The notes below the pieces were generated by a model that was given only the letters and a program-made list of their open reading frames with translations, ran no database searches and had not been told where the DNA came from. A program made the translations under genes and the position numbers. A stretch of 64,000 bases of DNA, from assembly GCA_027622555.1 (NCBI GenBank), contig JAQBYJ010000002.1, positions 62,001 through 126,000 on the forward strand. The letters are read 5' to 3'. This document shows, piece by piece, positions 1-9,161 of this stretch. The stretch's first letter is position 1. Each line of letters starts with the position of its first letter. The stretch is from Verrucomicrobiota bacterium (GTDB taxonomy: Bacteria; Verrucomicrobiota; Verrucomicrobiia; Opitutales; UBA2995).

Positions 1-350
1 ACCCTATCGAAATGGTGATCCCGGCTAACGATTTTCATCTTGTGCTGTCGAACCAATGCGGCAATCCAACAATCGTTTGCCGGAATGGGAGTCCCGGCTG
101 TTTTCAGCTCGCGTCGGATATCCGCATAGTGTGGAAGCGTGTCCATTCCAGGAGAAAGCACCTCCACCTTTTCAAGCAACAAGGTTAACCATCGAGTAAG
201 CTCTTTTTGCTTCCTAGAAACGTTTATGCCGTATTGATATTCTCCAAGACTTATCAAAGTAACATACAGACGGGGAGCACTCATAATTTGCTCGATCAAT
301 TGGTCATCTTTCTCAGCAAGCGCTGAAAGTGCATTGGTATCCAGAATCAT
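1..350 (-). CDS. vapC: VapC-type PIN-domain toxin (3' end beyond window)
   Basis: Probable Mg-dependent ribonuclease toxin of a type II toxin-antitoxin pair. The readable 116 residues begin MILDTNALSALAEK and carry the PIN acidic residues: D4 (LDTN), E38 (SLGEY), D93 (PANDCWIAA) and D111 (SRDHHF). The reading frame runs off the left edge at about residue 116, so only the last short stretch of a typical 125-135 residue VapC is missing. The ATG at 350 overlaps the stop of the upstream antitoxin gene by 4 bases (ATGA), the usual translational coupling of vapBC. Family assignment is firm; the RNA target cannot be read from sequence. Confidence 0.88.
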   Translation of the reverse strand, partial: MILDTNALSALAEKDDQLIEQIMSAPRLYVTLISLGEYQYGINVSRKQKELTRWLTLLLEKVEVLSPGMDTLPHYADIRRELKTAGTPIPANDCWIAALVRQHKMKIVSRDHHFDR

Positions 351-601
351 TTCCACATGTCTGGATCGATTGAACGAAAGTCATTGCTCCCAATCACCTT
401 GTTCAAGTCTCTGGATGCCTGCTTGGAAATGCTCGGAAGACTGTCAAGCCAGTCACTCACATTGGAAGAAGAGGCTTCATCCTCTTTCAATGCCCGCTCA
501 AGACTTTCCTCGACATAGCGGCTCAAAGGCTGGCCACGTAACGCTGCTCTGGCCTTCGCTCGACGAACTAATTCATCGCTCATTATTAACGTGGTTTTCA
601 T
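347..601 (-). CDS. vapB: VapB-type antitoxin (ribbon-helix-helix-like)
   Basis: Antitoxin partner of the PIN toxin that follows it. The 84-residue product starts MKTTLIMSDELVRRAKARAA, an N-terminal beta strand followed by a helix as in small ribbon-helix-helix DNA-binding antitoxins. A linker and an acidic C-terminal part (SIDPDMWK) would bind the toxin. A longer in-frame start exists 28 codons upstream, but that extension does not resemble the family, so ATG 601 was chosen. The stop overlaps the toxin start by 4 bases. Such antitoxins normally repress their own promoter; the AT-rich stretch just upstream (602-640) would be the place, though no operator is obvious. Confidence 0.8.
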   Translation of the reverse strand: MKTTLIMSDELVRRAKARAALRGQPLSRYVEESLERALKEDEASSSNVSDWLDSLPSISKQASRDLNKVIGSNDFRSIDPDMWK

Positions 602-942
602 TATTCCGTATTTACGGTTTATCCGTAACAATGTCAAGTTATCAAACGAGCACAAATGCAATTCCTTTTCTCTCACGGAGGTCACGGAGATTTTTTGAAC
701 AGATCCTCTATTTCCTTTTCACGCCTTGGAATGTAGGAAGGTAGCTTGCTGCCGAATCGATCCAATCGAAACTCACCCAATCGGCAGCAAGCTGCCTCCC
801 ACATTAAAAACGAAATCGATCCGTTGAACGTTCCTGACGAAAATCGAGAACATTGCGCCACAAAGTTGGCACTCAAAGTGCACTAAATATCGCATATCTT
901 TTTGACAGGCCTAACTCATCCAACAGCCTTTTATTGCCTCTC
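602..942. other. Intergenic region between vapBC and the TonB receptor
   Basis: Divergent spacer of about 340 bases between the leftward antitoxin gene and the rightward TonB-dependent receptor. It holds the inverted REP pair at 733-802 and should hold the promoters of both units. I see no convincing coding sequence. The open frame across 682-876 on the minus strand reads straight through the REP palindrome and resembles no protein. Confidence 0.6.
733..802. repeat. Inverted REP pair (REPIN-like), copy 1
   Basis: Two 22-23 base palindromic units face each other. The plus unit (733-755) is GTAGGA then AGGTAGCTTGCTGCCGA. The minus unit (781-802) reads GTGGGA then GGCAGCTTGCTGCCGA. Each unit folds on itself (GGCAGC TT GCTGCC) and the two can also pair across the 25-base spacer. 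The frame GTAGGAG..CTTG..CGA is shared with five further loci in this window. It resembles bacterial REP sequences mobilised by RAYT transposases, but no RAYT gene lies in the window. Confidence 0.8.
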
Positions 943-1026
943 ATGAAGTATACCCACTTAGCCATCCTAGGCAAAGCAACCCATCTACTCATTCTGGTTG
1001 TAGTAGTCTCCTATCGTTTCCCCTAG
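943..1026 (+). pseudogene. Detached signal-peptide segment of the TonB receptor gene (frameshift)
   Basis: An ATG at 943 opens a 27-codon frame with a classic signal peptide: MKYTHLAILGKATH, then LLILVVVV, then SYRFP and a TAG stop at 1024. The receptor frame continues immediately downstream, shifted by one base. Adding one C to the run at 1020-1023 would join the two as ..SYRFPLDVIAQ-NDDQEE.., with a natural signal-peptidase site after AQ. This is therefore either a one-base deletion in a homopolymer in the organism or an assembly/sequencing error. The receptor frame as it stands has no export signal. Confidence 0.75.
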
Positions 1027-1028
1027 AT

Positions 1029-4000
1029 GTGATTGCACAAAACGACGACCAAGAGGAACCCTTTGATTTGAGTCCTTTTGAGGTACAGGAATCCGAGGAA
1101 AGTGGATACAAAGTCGTGAACAGCACAGCGGGCATGCGCATCAATACTGAGCTTAAGGACTTCGGTGCCTCCATATCAGTCATCACTCAAGAGTTTATGG
1201 AAGATCTGGGAGCAACCGATGGGCAATCTCTATTGTCCATGGTGGGGATCATGGAAGTAGGTGGCGTTCAAGGTAACATCTCCCAAACGAGTTCTTCAGC
1301 CAGTACCGTAAATGCGCGAAACAACCCCCAGGAAGAACAACGAGTTCGCGGACTGGCCAGCGCCATTCTGACCCGGGATTTATTCCGGACCAACCTGCCA
1401 TTCGACAGTTACAACACCTCGCGAATTACGATTAATCGCGGGCAGAATACCATGCTGTACGGAATTGGCTCACCAGGAGGGGTCATTGAAAGCACGATTG
1501 CCAAGGCGCAAATCGGTTCCAATTTCGGAGAAGTGGCAGTGCGTGTAGATCATCGTGGAAGCCATCGCCAAACCCTGGATCTTAATAAGACCTTGGTCCA
1601 GGATCGCCTGGCCCTAAGATTTTCCCTACTCAACGAATCCACTCAGTTCAAGCAGGACCCAGCCTTTGAAAAAGAGTCACGCTTCTTTACCGCCTGGGAT
1701 GCCGTTCTTCTTACCAACGAGCGATCCTCCGTATTGGGCAAGACGCGGTTTCGCGGAAATTACGAACAGGGCGAGATTACCCGCAATCCACCCGACGTGG
1801 TGCCGCCCCTCGATGGCTTTTCCTCCTGGTTTGAAGGCATAGGAGGCCAGGAAGTTTTGAACGGGATCCTGAGTGTGCCCGGAAGGAGCCTGGAAGATAT
1901 CCCCAACGGCGCTGTAAAAAAGGAATGGGTATTGAGTGCCATTGAAGCAGGCCTCGTGGAAGTCCCGGCAAACATTGCCCCAGAATTCTATGCTGCGATA
2001 GAAGGAACCTTTGTCCCCAAATCCGAATACAACCGCATCACCACAGAAGGTAGGCAAAACTTTCACGGATGGATTCCCTACACCTTGGAATCAGCGGTCA
2101 ATTTCAACGGCTCGGCTGCCGGAACTATAGCGGGATGGCAGAACCCCGACTTGACAGGCGTGCAAGCGATGATGGGCCGCTGGAGACCGGATAATTTTCA
2201 AGAACAGAATCTTCGTTGGTCAAGTCCTGTCCGTGTAGGAGCCGGCTTCAATAATCTGAATGTTCAGGATCGTGCGGTGTTCGACTACCATAATCTTCTG
2301 TGGCAAGGTAACACCAATTGGGGGGAAACGGACTTTGATGCCAAACAATTAATCCTGGAGCAGGACCTCTTCGGAGGAAATGCGGGCATCGAACTGGCCT
2401 ACGATCGTCAGCACAGCAACCAGACGGATTTCAATCCCTTTTCAGGAGGCAATAGCAAAACTATTTTCATCGATGCCACCTCGCAACTCGCGCCAGCCGA
2501 CGGAGATTTTGACGGAAGACCCGACCGTACACCCAATGAAAATGTCGGAAGGCCCGTAACCCTCTCGAGCGGCGCTCCCATTTCGCAGTCCAGCTCGGAT
2601 TGGGAAACCTTTCGAGCCACTGTATTTGGAAAGCTGGATGTGGGAGATTACTGGAACAATACCTGGGGAGAAATAATCGGATCTCATATCCTCACTGGCT
2701 TGTATGAAGACCACACAAAACTGCGTACATCCCGAACCAAAAGTGGAGCTTGGTGGGCAGATCAAGGAGACCAGCCAGCGGAAAATTTTATTTCAGGGGG
2801 TCTAAACGATTCTTTTTCGCGCCAGGTAATAAGCCAGGTGTATCTGGGACCCGATGTTAGAAATCTGGACAGCCCGAAGGATCTTCGGATCACCGGACCA
2901 CTCAACCTGACTCTTCCCCAGCTAGGCGATACCTTTGGCGTCTGGTATTTCGACAATCGACCCGAAGTAGATAAGGGAGCGATCAATGAGTGGCAGGTTA
3001 TCGAGTACCTGAGAAACGCCTATATACAGAAAGAAAACATTGAATCCCGAGCTGCCAGTTTGCAGAGCCACTGGTTGTGGGACTCTATCGTTACGACTTA
3101 TGGGGTGCGCAAGGACCGGGGCAGATTATGGCATCCGATTGATAACGAGGAGTTCACCGGACCAACCGGTTCCCTGGGCTACCGACTGGACGATCCCGGT
3201 ATCAACATCACCGACGGAAACTACAATGAGGCCCGACTGGTATTGGATGAGGTACCGATACAGGACACGACAGGTGAAACAACGACCTGGAGTCTGGTAG
3301 CGCACTACCCGGAGAAATGGCTGGGAAATCTGCCAGCAGGAATAGACTTAAGCGCTCACTACTACGAAGCAGACAGCTTTGAGCCCAATTTTGGAATAGT
3401 TAACATCCTCAATGAATTTATAGATCAGACACGGAGCGATACGCGGGAATGGGGAGTCACCCTCAGCTTGTTCGACAAGCAGCTAACCATTCGATTCAAC
3501 CACTTCGAAACGGTAAGGAATAAGGCCCCTGCTTTCCAGGCTGCTACCTTGGTACCAGGCGAGGTGAATTGGAACATCAACCTCATTGCAGCGGCAGACT
3601 TCAACGGGATCCCTCTTTTTCCCAGTGCGGAAGATCAATTGCTGACACCTGATACCTTTCCCAATAATCGCCAGAGAACCACCGGAACCGATGCCGACTT
3701 GATCGGAGTAAATTCCTATGAGGAATATTATGAACGGATCATCGAAATCTTACCGCCCCGGATTCAGGAAACATACAACCTCCGGATGATAACTCAGGAA
3801 GAATATGAAAACGAGACAGGAGAGGTCGTCATTGGGGGAGGCGTTTTCTGGGCCTGGTATGATTACGACGGACGCCTCTTTGGGACTGAGGACTACGTGG
3901 CCAGGGGCACTGAATTGGAAGTGATCGGGAATATCACGGAAAACTGGAGCCTTTCGCTCAACGTTTCCCAGCAGGAAACGGTGAGATCGAACGTGGGTCC

Positions 4001-4556
4001 CCTGGCCATACCGTTGGCCTTTGAGACGCTCGAAAGGGTCAAATCATTGGGACTTTATGACATTCGTGATGATCCTTACAACCAGGGAGACACAACCATC
4101 GGTTACTGGTTCGAGGAGATCATACGCGAAGTAAGGATCGACAAAGCCCAGGAAGGTATCGCCTCACCAGAGCAACGGGAATGGCGCATCAACCTGCTGA
4201 CCCGCTACGACTTTAAAGGAGGTTTTCTCAAGGGCTTCAGTGCGGGTGGAGCCTTGCGTTACCAGGACAAGGTGTCCGCCGGATACACCGATATCTGGAA
4301 TGAAACCGGCGAAGCGGTGCCAGACGTGGCGAACCCCTTCTATGGCCCCGACGAAATGAACGGCGACCTCTTTCTTCGTTACACACGAAAGATAACAGAG
4401 AAGCTCGAATGGAGCATCCAGTTCAACGCTCGCAACCTGTACCGGAAAAACAGCGACGATGATATTCCGGTAACGATAAATCCGGATGGACGAGTTGCCT
4501 TAATCCGTATCCCCAACGAGCAGCAGTTTTTCCTTACGAATACGTTTAGGTTCTAA
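1029..4556 (+). CDS. TonB-dependent outer-membrane receptor
   Basis: Large (about 1175 residues) TonB-dependent receptor, probably importing an oligosaccharide, siderophore or similar ligand. Near the N-terminus is the opening FDLSPFEVQESEESGYKV, typical of Opitutae receptors. The plug domain follows (about residues 30-160: AGMRINTELKDFGASISVIT, later RVRGL and GSPGGVIE). The rest is a long beta barrel that ends in aromatic FFLTNTFRF, the outer-membrane assembly signal. The frame starts with GTG at 1029, but this is probably not the true start: a signal peptide lies just upstream in another frame (943-1026). No SusD-like partner lies next to it, so the substrate is unknown. Confidence 0.88.
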   Translation: MIAQNDDQEEPFDLSPFEVQESEESGYKVVNSTAGMRINTELKDFGASISVITQEFMEDLGATDGQSLLSMVGIMEVGGVQGNISQTSSSASTVNARNNPQEEQRVRGLASAILTRDLFRTNLPFDSYNTSRITINRGQNTMLYGIGSPGGVIESTIAKAQIGSNFGEVAVRVDHRGSHRQTLDLNKTLVQDRLALRFSLLNESTQFKQDPAFEKESRFFTAWDAVLLTNERSSVLGKTRFRGNYEQGEITRNPPDVVPPLDGFSSWFEGIGGQEVLNGILSVPGRSLEDIPNGAVKKEWVLSAIEAGLVEVPANIAPEFYAAIEGTFVPKSEYNRITTEGRQNFHGWIPYTLESAVNFNGSAAGTIAGWQNPDLTGVQAMMGRWRPDNFQEQNLRWSSPVRVGAGFNNLNVQDRAVFDYHNLLWQGNTNWGETDFDAKQLILEQDLFGGNAGIELAYDRQHSNQTDFNPFSGGNSKTIFIDATSQLAPADGDFDGRPDRTPNENVGRPVTLSSGAPISQSSSDWETFRATVFGKLDVGDYWNNTWGEIIGSHILTGLYEDHTKLRTSRTKSGAWWADQGDQPAENFISGGLNDSFSRQVISQVYLGPDVRNLDSPKDLRITGPLNLTLPQLGDTFGVWYFDNRPEVDKGAINEWQVIEYLRNAYIQKENIESRAASLQSHWLWDSIVTTYGVRKDRGRLWHPIDNEEFTGPTGSLGYRLDDPGINITDGNYNEARLVLDEVPIQDTTGETTTWSLVAHYPEKWLGNLPAGIDLSAHYYEADSFEPNFGIVNILNEFIDQTRSDTREWGVTLSLFDKQLTIRFNHFETVRNKAPAFQAATLVPGEVNWNINLIAAADFNGIPLFPSAEDQLLTPDTFPNNRQRTTGTDADLIGVNSYEEYYERIIEILPPRIQETYNLRMITQEEYENETGEVVIGGGVFWAWYDYDGRLFGTEDYVARGTELEVIGNITENWSLSLNVSQQETVRSNVGPLAIPLAFETLERVKSLGLYDIRDDPYNQGDTTIGYWFEEIIREVRIDKAQEGIASPEQREWRINLLTRYDFKGGFLKGFSAGGALRYQDKVSAGYTDIWNETGEAVPDVANPFYGPDEMNGDLFLRYTRKITEKLEWSIQFNARNLYRKNSDDDIPVTINPDGRVALIRIPNEQQFFLTNTFRF

Positions 4557-4607
4557 GGAAAATATCCACACTAGCTCCTCTTCGATTTTCAGTATAAACT
4601 CAGCAGC

Positions 4608-5705
4608 TCAAGACGAAACCAAATCACTCACTGGCTGCAAAATCAGACTCTTCGATTTCCGGGAAGGCAAGGACGTGAGGATGACACAGGAAGTTCCAGT
4701 CTTCGGATCTGCCCACGCCAATGTTCCTGTGGATCCGCCATGACCAAAGGTGGATTCAGAGCAGTGTTCGCCGAAGCTGTCCGTGCCTAAATCAAATCCC
4801 AGGCCCCTTCGCTTATCCAATCCCCGGTTATGGTCTTGGATCATCCTGTAAGCCGTGGCTTCCTTGAGCACTTTGCCATCCGGATTGATGAAGCTTCCAA
4901 GAAAGCGAGTGATGTCCTGAGCAGTCGAATGGGCCCCACCCCACGGGGCTCCAAGATTTCGCCAATAGGGACTGTTCCAATCCCAGTCTTTGGCTTCGAC
5001 CGACCCGGAACCCGACTCTGGGGCAGCGAATTCGGTTTGGTTGCGAACGGTTTCGGACAATTTAAACGGTCCCAGATCCAGGGCACTTCTATTCATTTCC
5101 AACGGCTCATACACCTCTTTGGACAAAAATGTCGCGAAGGGCTGGTTGGTAATTCGCTGGGCAACTTCGGCCGCCAGGAGAAAACCCATGCTTTGGTATT
5201 TATACGCCGTTCCCGGCTTAAATAACAGAGGCGTCTTTACCACCCGTGAAACAAAATCATTCAAAGGCGCATGCCGCTTACGGAGCTCATCGTTTTCGGG
5301 AAGTTGGTCTGGTAAACCGGAAGTATGTGTCAGCAAATGCTGAATCGTAATGTCTTTTCGATCTCCTTCGGAAAACTCCGGAATAAATGTTACGACCTTA
5401 TCCGACAACTTCAACTCACCGCTATCCACCAATACCATCATCCCGGTCGCCGTCATCGGCTTGGTGATCGATGCGATCAGAAATATGGCATCACCGGACT
5501 GGGCCTTTCCAAATGCGCGCAATTGTGAGTTGCGTCCTCTATTCACATGCAAAACAGCTGATTCGAGTATCCCGACATCTACTTGATTCTGGATGAGCTT
5601 ACACGCTTCAGCGAACGAATCGGTCTTATTGTTCTGAGCTGTCATTCGAGCTGAGCCAACAAGTAATCCAGTAACGGAGGAAAGAAGAAATTCACGACGT
5701 TTCAT
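4608..5705 (-). CDS. Exported serine hydrolase, beta-lactamase class C/PBP-like fold
   Basis: Member of the beta-lactamase/esterase/D-aminopeptidase superfamily (PF00144). The 365-residue protein has an N-terminal export signal with twin arginines (MKRREFLLSS, Tat-like). The catalytic S-x-x-K is S79-ITK82, the Tyr motif is Y170-Q-S172, and an HGG triad (FGHGGSTG) lies near residue 325. The QHLLTHTSGLP block (122-132) is characteristic of the esterase branch. The gene lies 21 bases downstream of the metallohydrolase-like gene at 5727 on the same strand, suggesting one operon. Substrate (ester, peptide or lactam) cannot be decided. Confidence 0.85.
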   Translation of the reverse strand: MKRREFLLSSVTGLLVGSARMTAQNNKTDSFAEACKLIQNQVDVGILESAVLHVNRGRNSQLRAFGKAQSGDAIFLIASITKPMTATGMMVLVDSGELKLSDKVVTFIPEFSEGDRKDITIQHLLTHTSGLPDQLPENDELRKRHAPLNDFVSRVVKTPLLFKPGTAYKYQSMGFLLAAEVAQRITNQPFATFLSKEVYEPLEMNRSALDLGPFKLSETVRNQTEFAAPESGSGSVEAKDWDWNSPYWRNLGAPWGGAHSTAQDITRFLGSFINPDGKVLKEATAYRMIQDHNRGLDKRRGLGFDLGTDSFGEHCSESTFGHGGSTGTLAWADPKTGTSCVILTSLPSRKSKSLILQPVSDLVSS

Positions 5706-5726
5706 TGAGGAATGAGATAAAAATGA

Positions 5727-8225
5727 TCATTGAGATGCAGCCTCATCGGCAATACGTTCATAAACTTTGATCGCCCGATCAAAGGCAGCCCTTGCATCGG
5801 CCTTTTCATGATCGGCAATCTTGTCCGAACGTGCACGCCACAGTTGATGGATGGTCTCGATACACCAGAGCGCGCTATCGCGAGAGGTCCGTATCGGTTT
5901 TCCAGCTACCATTACATTCACCGGATTCGTGTGGAGCTGAGGAAAATGGCGAAGGGCAACCCAGCTGCTTTTTTCAACTTCAACCACAAAACGCAGCCTA
6001 TGGACATTTCCATCGGCAGGCACCTGCCGAGAAGCAACCACCTCGCCATTCACTATAAGTTCCATTTCTCGTGAACCGCCGGATACTGTCTCCGTGGGAA
6101 CAGGTCCATGAAAGGTAACCGTGTCACCGACAAAACGCGGCCCCACGTGTGGGACAATTCCTCCTTGCGCGACCGTTAAAGGAGTTTCGGGTGCAAAAGA
6201 AACGGTTGCCTCTACTTCCACTTGACCCGAACGGGCCAAAGAAACATCTCCAAATCCGGGAGAAATACCATTCACCTTGAATTCCAGGGCATGAGCGAAT
6301 CCATCCGAAACATAGGATCGCCCTTTAGCCATTCCTGCACACCATTCGGCAAAGTCCAGTTCCAACTGTCTCCCGAGCTGAACATACACTCGCCCCTGCC
6401 CCACGCGGCCACCGCTCATGCAGGGAAAATCCGTTTCGCCGCTTACTTTCAACGGAAACCCACAATTGAGAATATGATACCACATATTCCATTCCGGAAT
6501 GCGGGCTGTATCCATGGCCGAGATGAAATCACAGACCCCCTCCGCCGTGCTCACGCAAATCTCCATCGCCCCCACTCCATTCATTTCAGGAATAGCGAGA
6601 TTGGGAAGCTCATCTGCTGATTTATCGATAGCCTCCCTTAATTCAGATTCAGTCAAGGCACGGTCTCGATCCTGATCCATTCTAGCGAAAGTATAAGGAA
6701 GTAAACCTCCGATGGCTTCGTCCTGATCGAGCACTTCATCTCCGTTTGTGTTCAGCTGACTAAACAATCGTTTACCGGCGGACTCAGCGTCGATCTGCAA
6801 GCCGCTTCCTGAATGCGCATACCCGGCATAACCTCCCTGCTCTTTGGTCCAACGCATGACGGGAGTTGTCCAAGTCGGCCAGCCTTTCTCTTTCGTGCCA
6901 TCCGACCCGGGATAGGTCTGGTTCTTTAAATTTAAAAGACACACATGACCAAGAGAGGCCGACCCGAAACCAGATATCTCCAGATCGTATTTCAACAAAG
7001 TCATGGGTTCACTTATCTCCTTAACGATCGGAGAAAAATACTGCCGTTGAAATTCAAAACAGGGACCCCAGGTAAGAATGCATCCTACGTTCAACCCCTC
7101 CCCTTTCACTTGCATAAACATGTCTTCTGGACGAACCCCCAAGGTTGGTGATTCATAGTGAGCACACCCCGCACCATGGATGTGATGATCGCCACCGAAA
7201 AAACCAAACTCGGTCGGATTTATCCATCGCTCGAGTTTGATATCTAGTTCGGCTGTTTCCGCATTAGAAATTTCAATTTCCTTACGTTGAACCACGTACT
7301 CGGGCCCTCGGCTCGATTCCAAAATCAATTTCCCTGGCGGAAGAAAAACGTCCTCTCCATCGTTCCGGTAAATCTGTTCCTGAAAATAAAAATCCGGAGC
7401 AACCCGCTTTGCCTGTGGCGGATACACTTTGCCCGACACATCCTTGAACACCAAACGTGCGGCAGTGGCTTTTCCATCATAATCCCGAATGTTCAATCGC
7501 ACGCGAACAGCCGGATTTATGTCAAACAGGACCGGAAGCTCCGCCCGAAAACCAATGTCCTGAGTCCCCTGCCCCACATCGAACTCCAGGGTCGCTTCCC
7601 GTTTTCCCGCATCGCGACTGTAAATCAGCGCAAGGGCATACTCCACCTCAAGACCACTTAAATTCCTGGTCATAGGTGACTGCTGATACATCTCCAAATC
7701 AAGAAACCTCTTGGGATCGCCCACTTTATCGTCGAGCTCATTCAGTTGAGTTCGCTGCAATCGAGTGGCGCTGAGCGTGGACATCCCACCATAAACCTGC
7801 CCGGCTTGTGGACTTCGGATCCGCAGTTGCTGAGTGGTCGTCCCCTGATTAATGATCTTAACCAGGAAGGGCGTATAACCTCCTTGTTGCAGAATGGACG
7901 GACCTGGGCCCCGATGCACTTTGACCCGCACCTCGGGATTGATATCCACCACAAACAGGACCGCTTTATCCAGGATAGCTTGAATCCCCTTTGTATCTTC
8001 CAAAGTCACTGCTGTTCGGAGGGGAGCCACTATCGAATCTGATAGCGGAGCACCAAGAAAATCCAGAGTCTCGAGCAATCGACTCACGTTCGCCGCCAAT
8101 GGTTGCGCCTCTACAACTACACTTTCAGTTTCTTGAGCGGACAACGAAAACTCCATCGCGATAACGATAAGAACAGCCGCAACCCATGCCTTTAGAATTT
8201 TTCGATCCATAGCCAATGAAATCAT
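5727..8225 (-). CDS. CehA/McbA-like metallohydrolase with EF-hand calcium sites
   Basis: Secreted protein of 832 residues. The N-terminus is a signal peptide (ILKAWVAAVLIVIAMEFSLSAQ). The N-terminal half looks like beta-sandwich domains. The block GGDHHIHGAGCAHY, near residue 350, matches the metal-binding HxH of PHP-type CehA/McbA phosphoesterase relatives. Two EF-hand loops follow (LNTNGDEVLDQDE and MDQDRDRALTESE), then the PHP-like part with ETDFPC, and a C-terminal beta domain. Two candidate ATGs exist, at 8225 and 8210; the first has a purine-rich AGG directly upstream. True substrate unknown; CehA itself is a carbaryl hydrolase, which need not hold here. Confidence 0.72.
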   Translation of the reverse strand: MISLAMDRKILKAWVAAVLIVIAMEFSLSAQETESVVVEAQPLAANVSRLLETLDFLGAPLSDSIVAPLRTAVTLEDTKGIQAILDKAVLFVVDINPEVRVKVHRGPGPSILQQGGYTPFLVKIINQGTTTQQLRIRSPQAGQVYGGMSTLSATRLQRTQLNELDDKVGDPKRFLDLEMYQQSPMTRNLSGLEVEYALALIYSRDAGKREATLEFDVGQGTQDIGFRAELPVLFDINPAVRVRLNIRDYDGKATAARLVFKDVSGKVYPPQAKRVAPDFYFQEQIYRNDGEDVFLPPGKLILESSRGPEYVVQRKEIEISNAETAELDIKLERWINPTEFGFFGGDHHIHGAGCAHYESPTLGVRPEDMFMQVKGEGLNVGCILTWGPCFEFQRQYFSPIVKEISEPMTLLKYDLEISGFGSASLGHVCLLNLKNQTYPGSDGTKEKGWPTWTTPVMRWTKEQGGYAGYAHSGSGLQIDAESAGKRLFSQLNTNGDEVLDQDEAIGGLLPYTFARMDQDRDRALTESELREAIDKSADELPNLAIPEMNGVGAMEICVSTAEGVCDFISAMDTARIPEWNMWYHILNCGFPLKVSGETDFPCMSGGRVGQGRVYVQLGRQLELDFAEWCAGMAKGRSYVSDGFAHALEFKVNGISPGFGDVSLARSGQVEVEATVSFAPETPLTVAQGGIVPHVGPRFVGDTVTFHGPVPTETVSGGSREMELIVNGEVVASRQVPADGNVHRLRFVVEVEKSSWVALRHFPQLHTNPVNVMVAGKPIRTSRDSALWCIETIHQLWRARSDKIADHEKADARAAFDRAIKVYERIADEAASQ

Positions 8226-8366
8226 CCTGACTCAATACTCCCAAAATGAAAATACATTTTCTCCTAATTGAGGAAATTCATTCGTTTATTTGAGAGTAAG
8301 GATTCATGCTCATTCCGTTTTGTTTTCCCTGCGTTCTCGGCACCTCGGTGAGCGTTCATTCAATTA

Positions 8367-8801
8367 TCAACTACTCAACAAAGGGTTGATCCATCGCAGT
8401 CCGGAGAATCTACCAAAATCGCTGTCATTACTATAAACAGTAGCTTGGTTTTCTATCGCCATTGCAGCGATATATGCGTCGGTTGTCAGCTTTCCTCCTA
8501 CGCCTGCTTCCAACAACACTTCCTTATAAAATTCAAAATGGCGCGACCCGGGTGCCAGAAAAGAAATACATTCAGACTCCAGCCAAATGTCCACCATCTC
8601 AAATGCTTCACTCACAGCTAATGGTTCAACCAGAATCTTTGGGTGAGTCATGATCCGGACAAAGCCATTGATGCAGATGTTGGGAAGGAGTATAGTCGTA
8701 TCGCTGTTTAGCGATTCTTCCCACCAGGCGAAAGCAGATGCGTGGAAGCGGGAGGATTTATTGTGGGCATAAACCAGGATATTTACATCCGGGACGATCA
8801 C
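8367..8801 (-). CDS. vapC: VapC-type PIN-domain toxin
   Basis: A 144-residue PIN nuclease of the subfamily that begins PDVNILVYAHN. The acidic residue D5 and the late pair TTDAYIAAMA and YSNDSDFGRF are present. The usual mid-domain Glu is replaced by an N-G-F block (NICINGFVRIMTHP), as in the TA PIN subfamily modelled as TIGR00028. The ATG at 8801 overlaps the antitoxin stop by 4 bases, so the two are coupled. Likely a site-specific RNase; target unknown. Confidence 0.85.
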   Translation of the reverse strand: MIVPDVNILVYAHNKSSRFHASAFAWWEESLNSDTTILLPNICINGFVRIMTHPKILVEPLAVSEAFEMVDIWLESECISFLAPGSRHFEFYKEVLLEAGVGGKLTTDAYIAAMAIENQATVYSNDSDFGRFSGLRWINPLLSS

Positions 8802-9049
8802 GACTTCGCCTGTTCGTCCACATCCAATTCATCCAGCAGGTCCTTAAGGCGCACTTCGTCGACCCCTTTATGGTAACTTAGAGCCTGCGTCTTTAGTTTT
8901 ACTCTTCCTCGATTCGCTTTTTCGGAGGAACTGCCAAGGCCTTTCTTCAAAGTCTGGTTAACCACTTCCTTGAAGCTCTTTTGCTGACGAGATGCCGCCA
9001 ATTTCAATTTATGGGCCAAGTCATCGTCAATAGTTAAGGTGGTCCTCAT
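8798..9049 (-). CDS. vapB: VapB-type antitoxin
   Basis: An 83-residue antitoxin beginning MRTTLTIDDDLAHKLKLAAS, the short strand plus helix of ribbon-helix-helix VapB proteins. KSFKEVVNQTLKKGL forms the second helix. The acidic C-terminus (LLDELDVDEQ) probably covers the toxin's active site. It precedes its toxin and overlaps it by 4 bases, the standard order. The first 60 or so bases upstream (9050-9110) are AT-rich and likely carry the autoregulated promoter. Confidence 0.82.
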   Translation of the reverse strand: MRTTLTIDDDLAHKLKLAASRQQKSFKEVVNQTLKKGLGSSSEKANRGRVKLKTQALSYHKGVDEVRLKDLLDELDVDEQAKS

Positions 9050-9161
9050 GATTAGGCATCATGATGTTTCATTTAGTGATGTCAATGTATCAATTTTCGC
9101 TTTATGATCGCGAAATCCCGACAACGCTTGCACTTTCCCCCACAGGAAACCTTCTTTCTCG

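Noticed and set aside
682-876. Open frame in the TonB receptor leader
   Set aside because: It reads through the REP palindrome and has no recognisable protein features.
1677-2066. Minus-strand frame inside the TonB receptor
   Set aside because: A shadow of the receptor reading frame, with no start context or family match.
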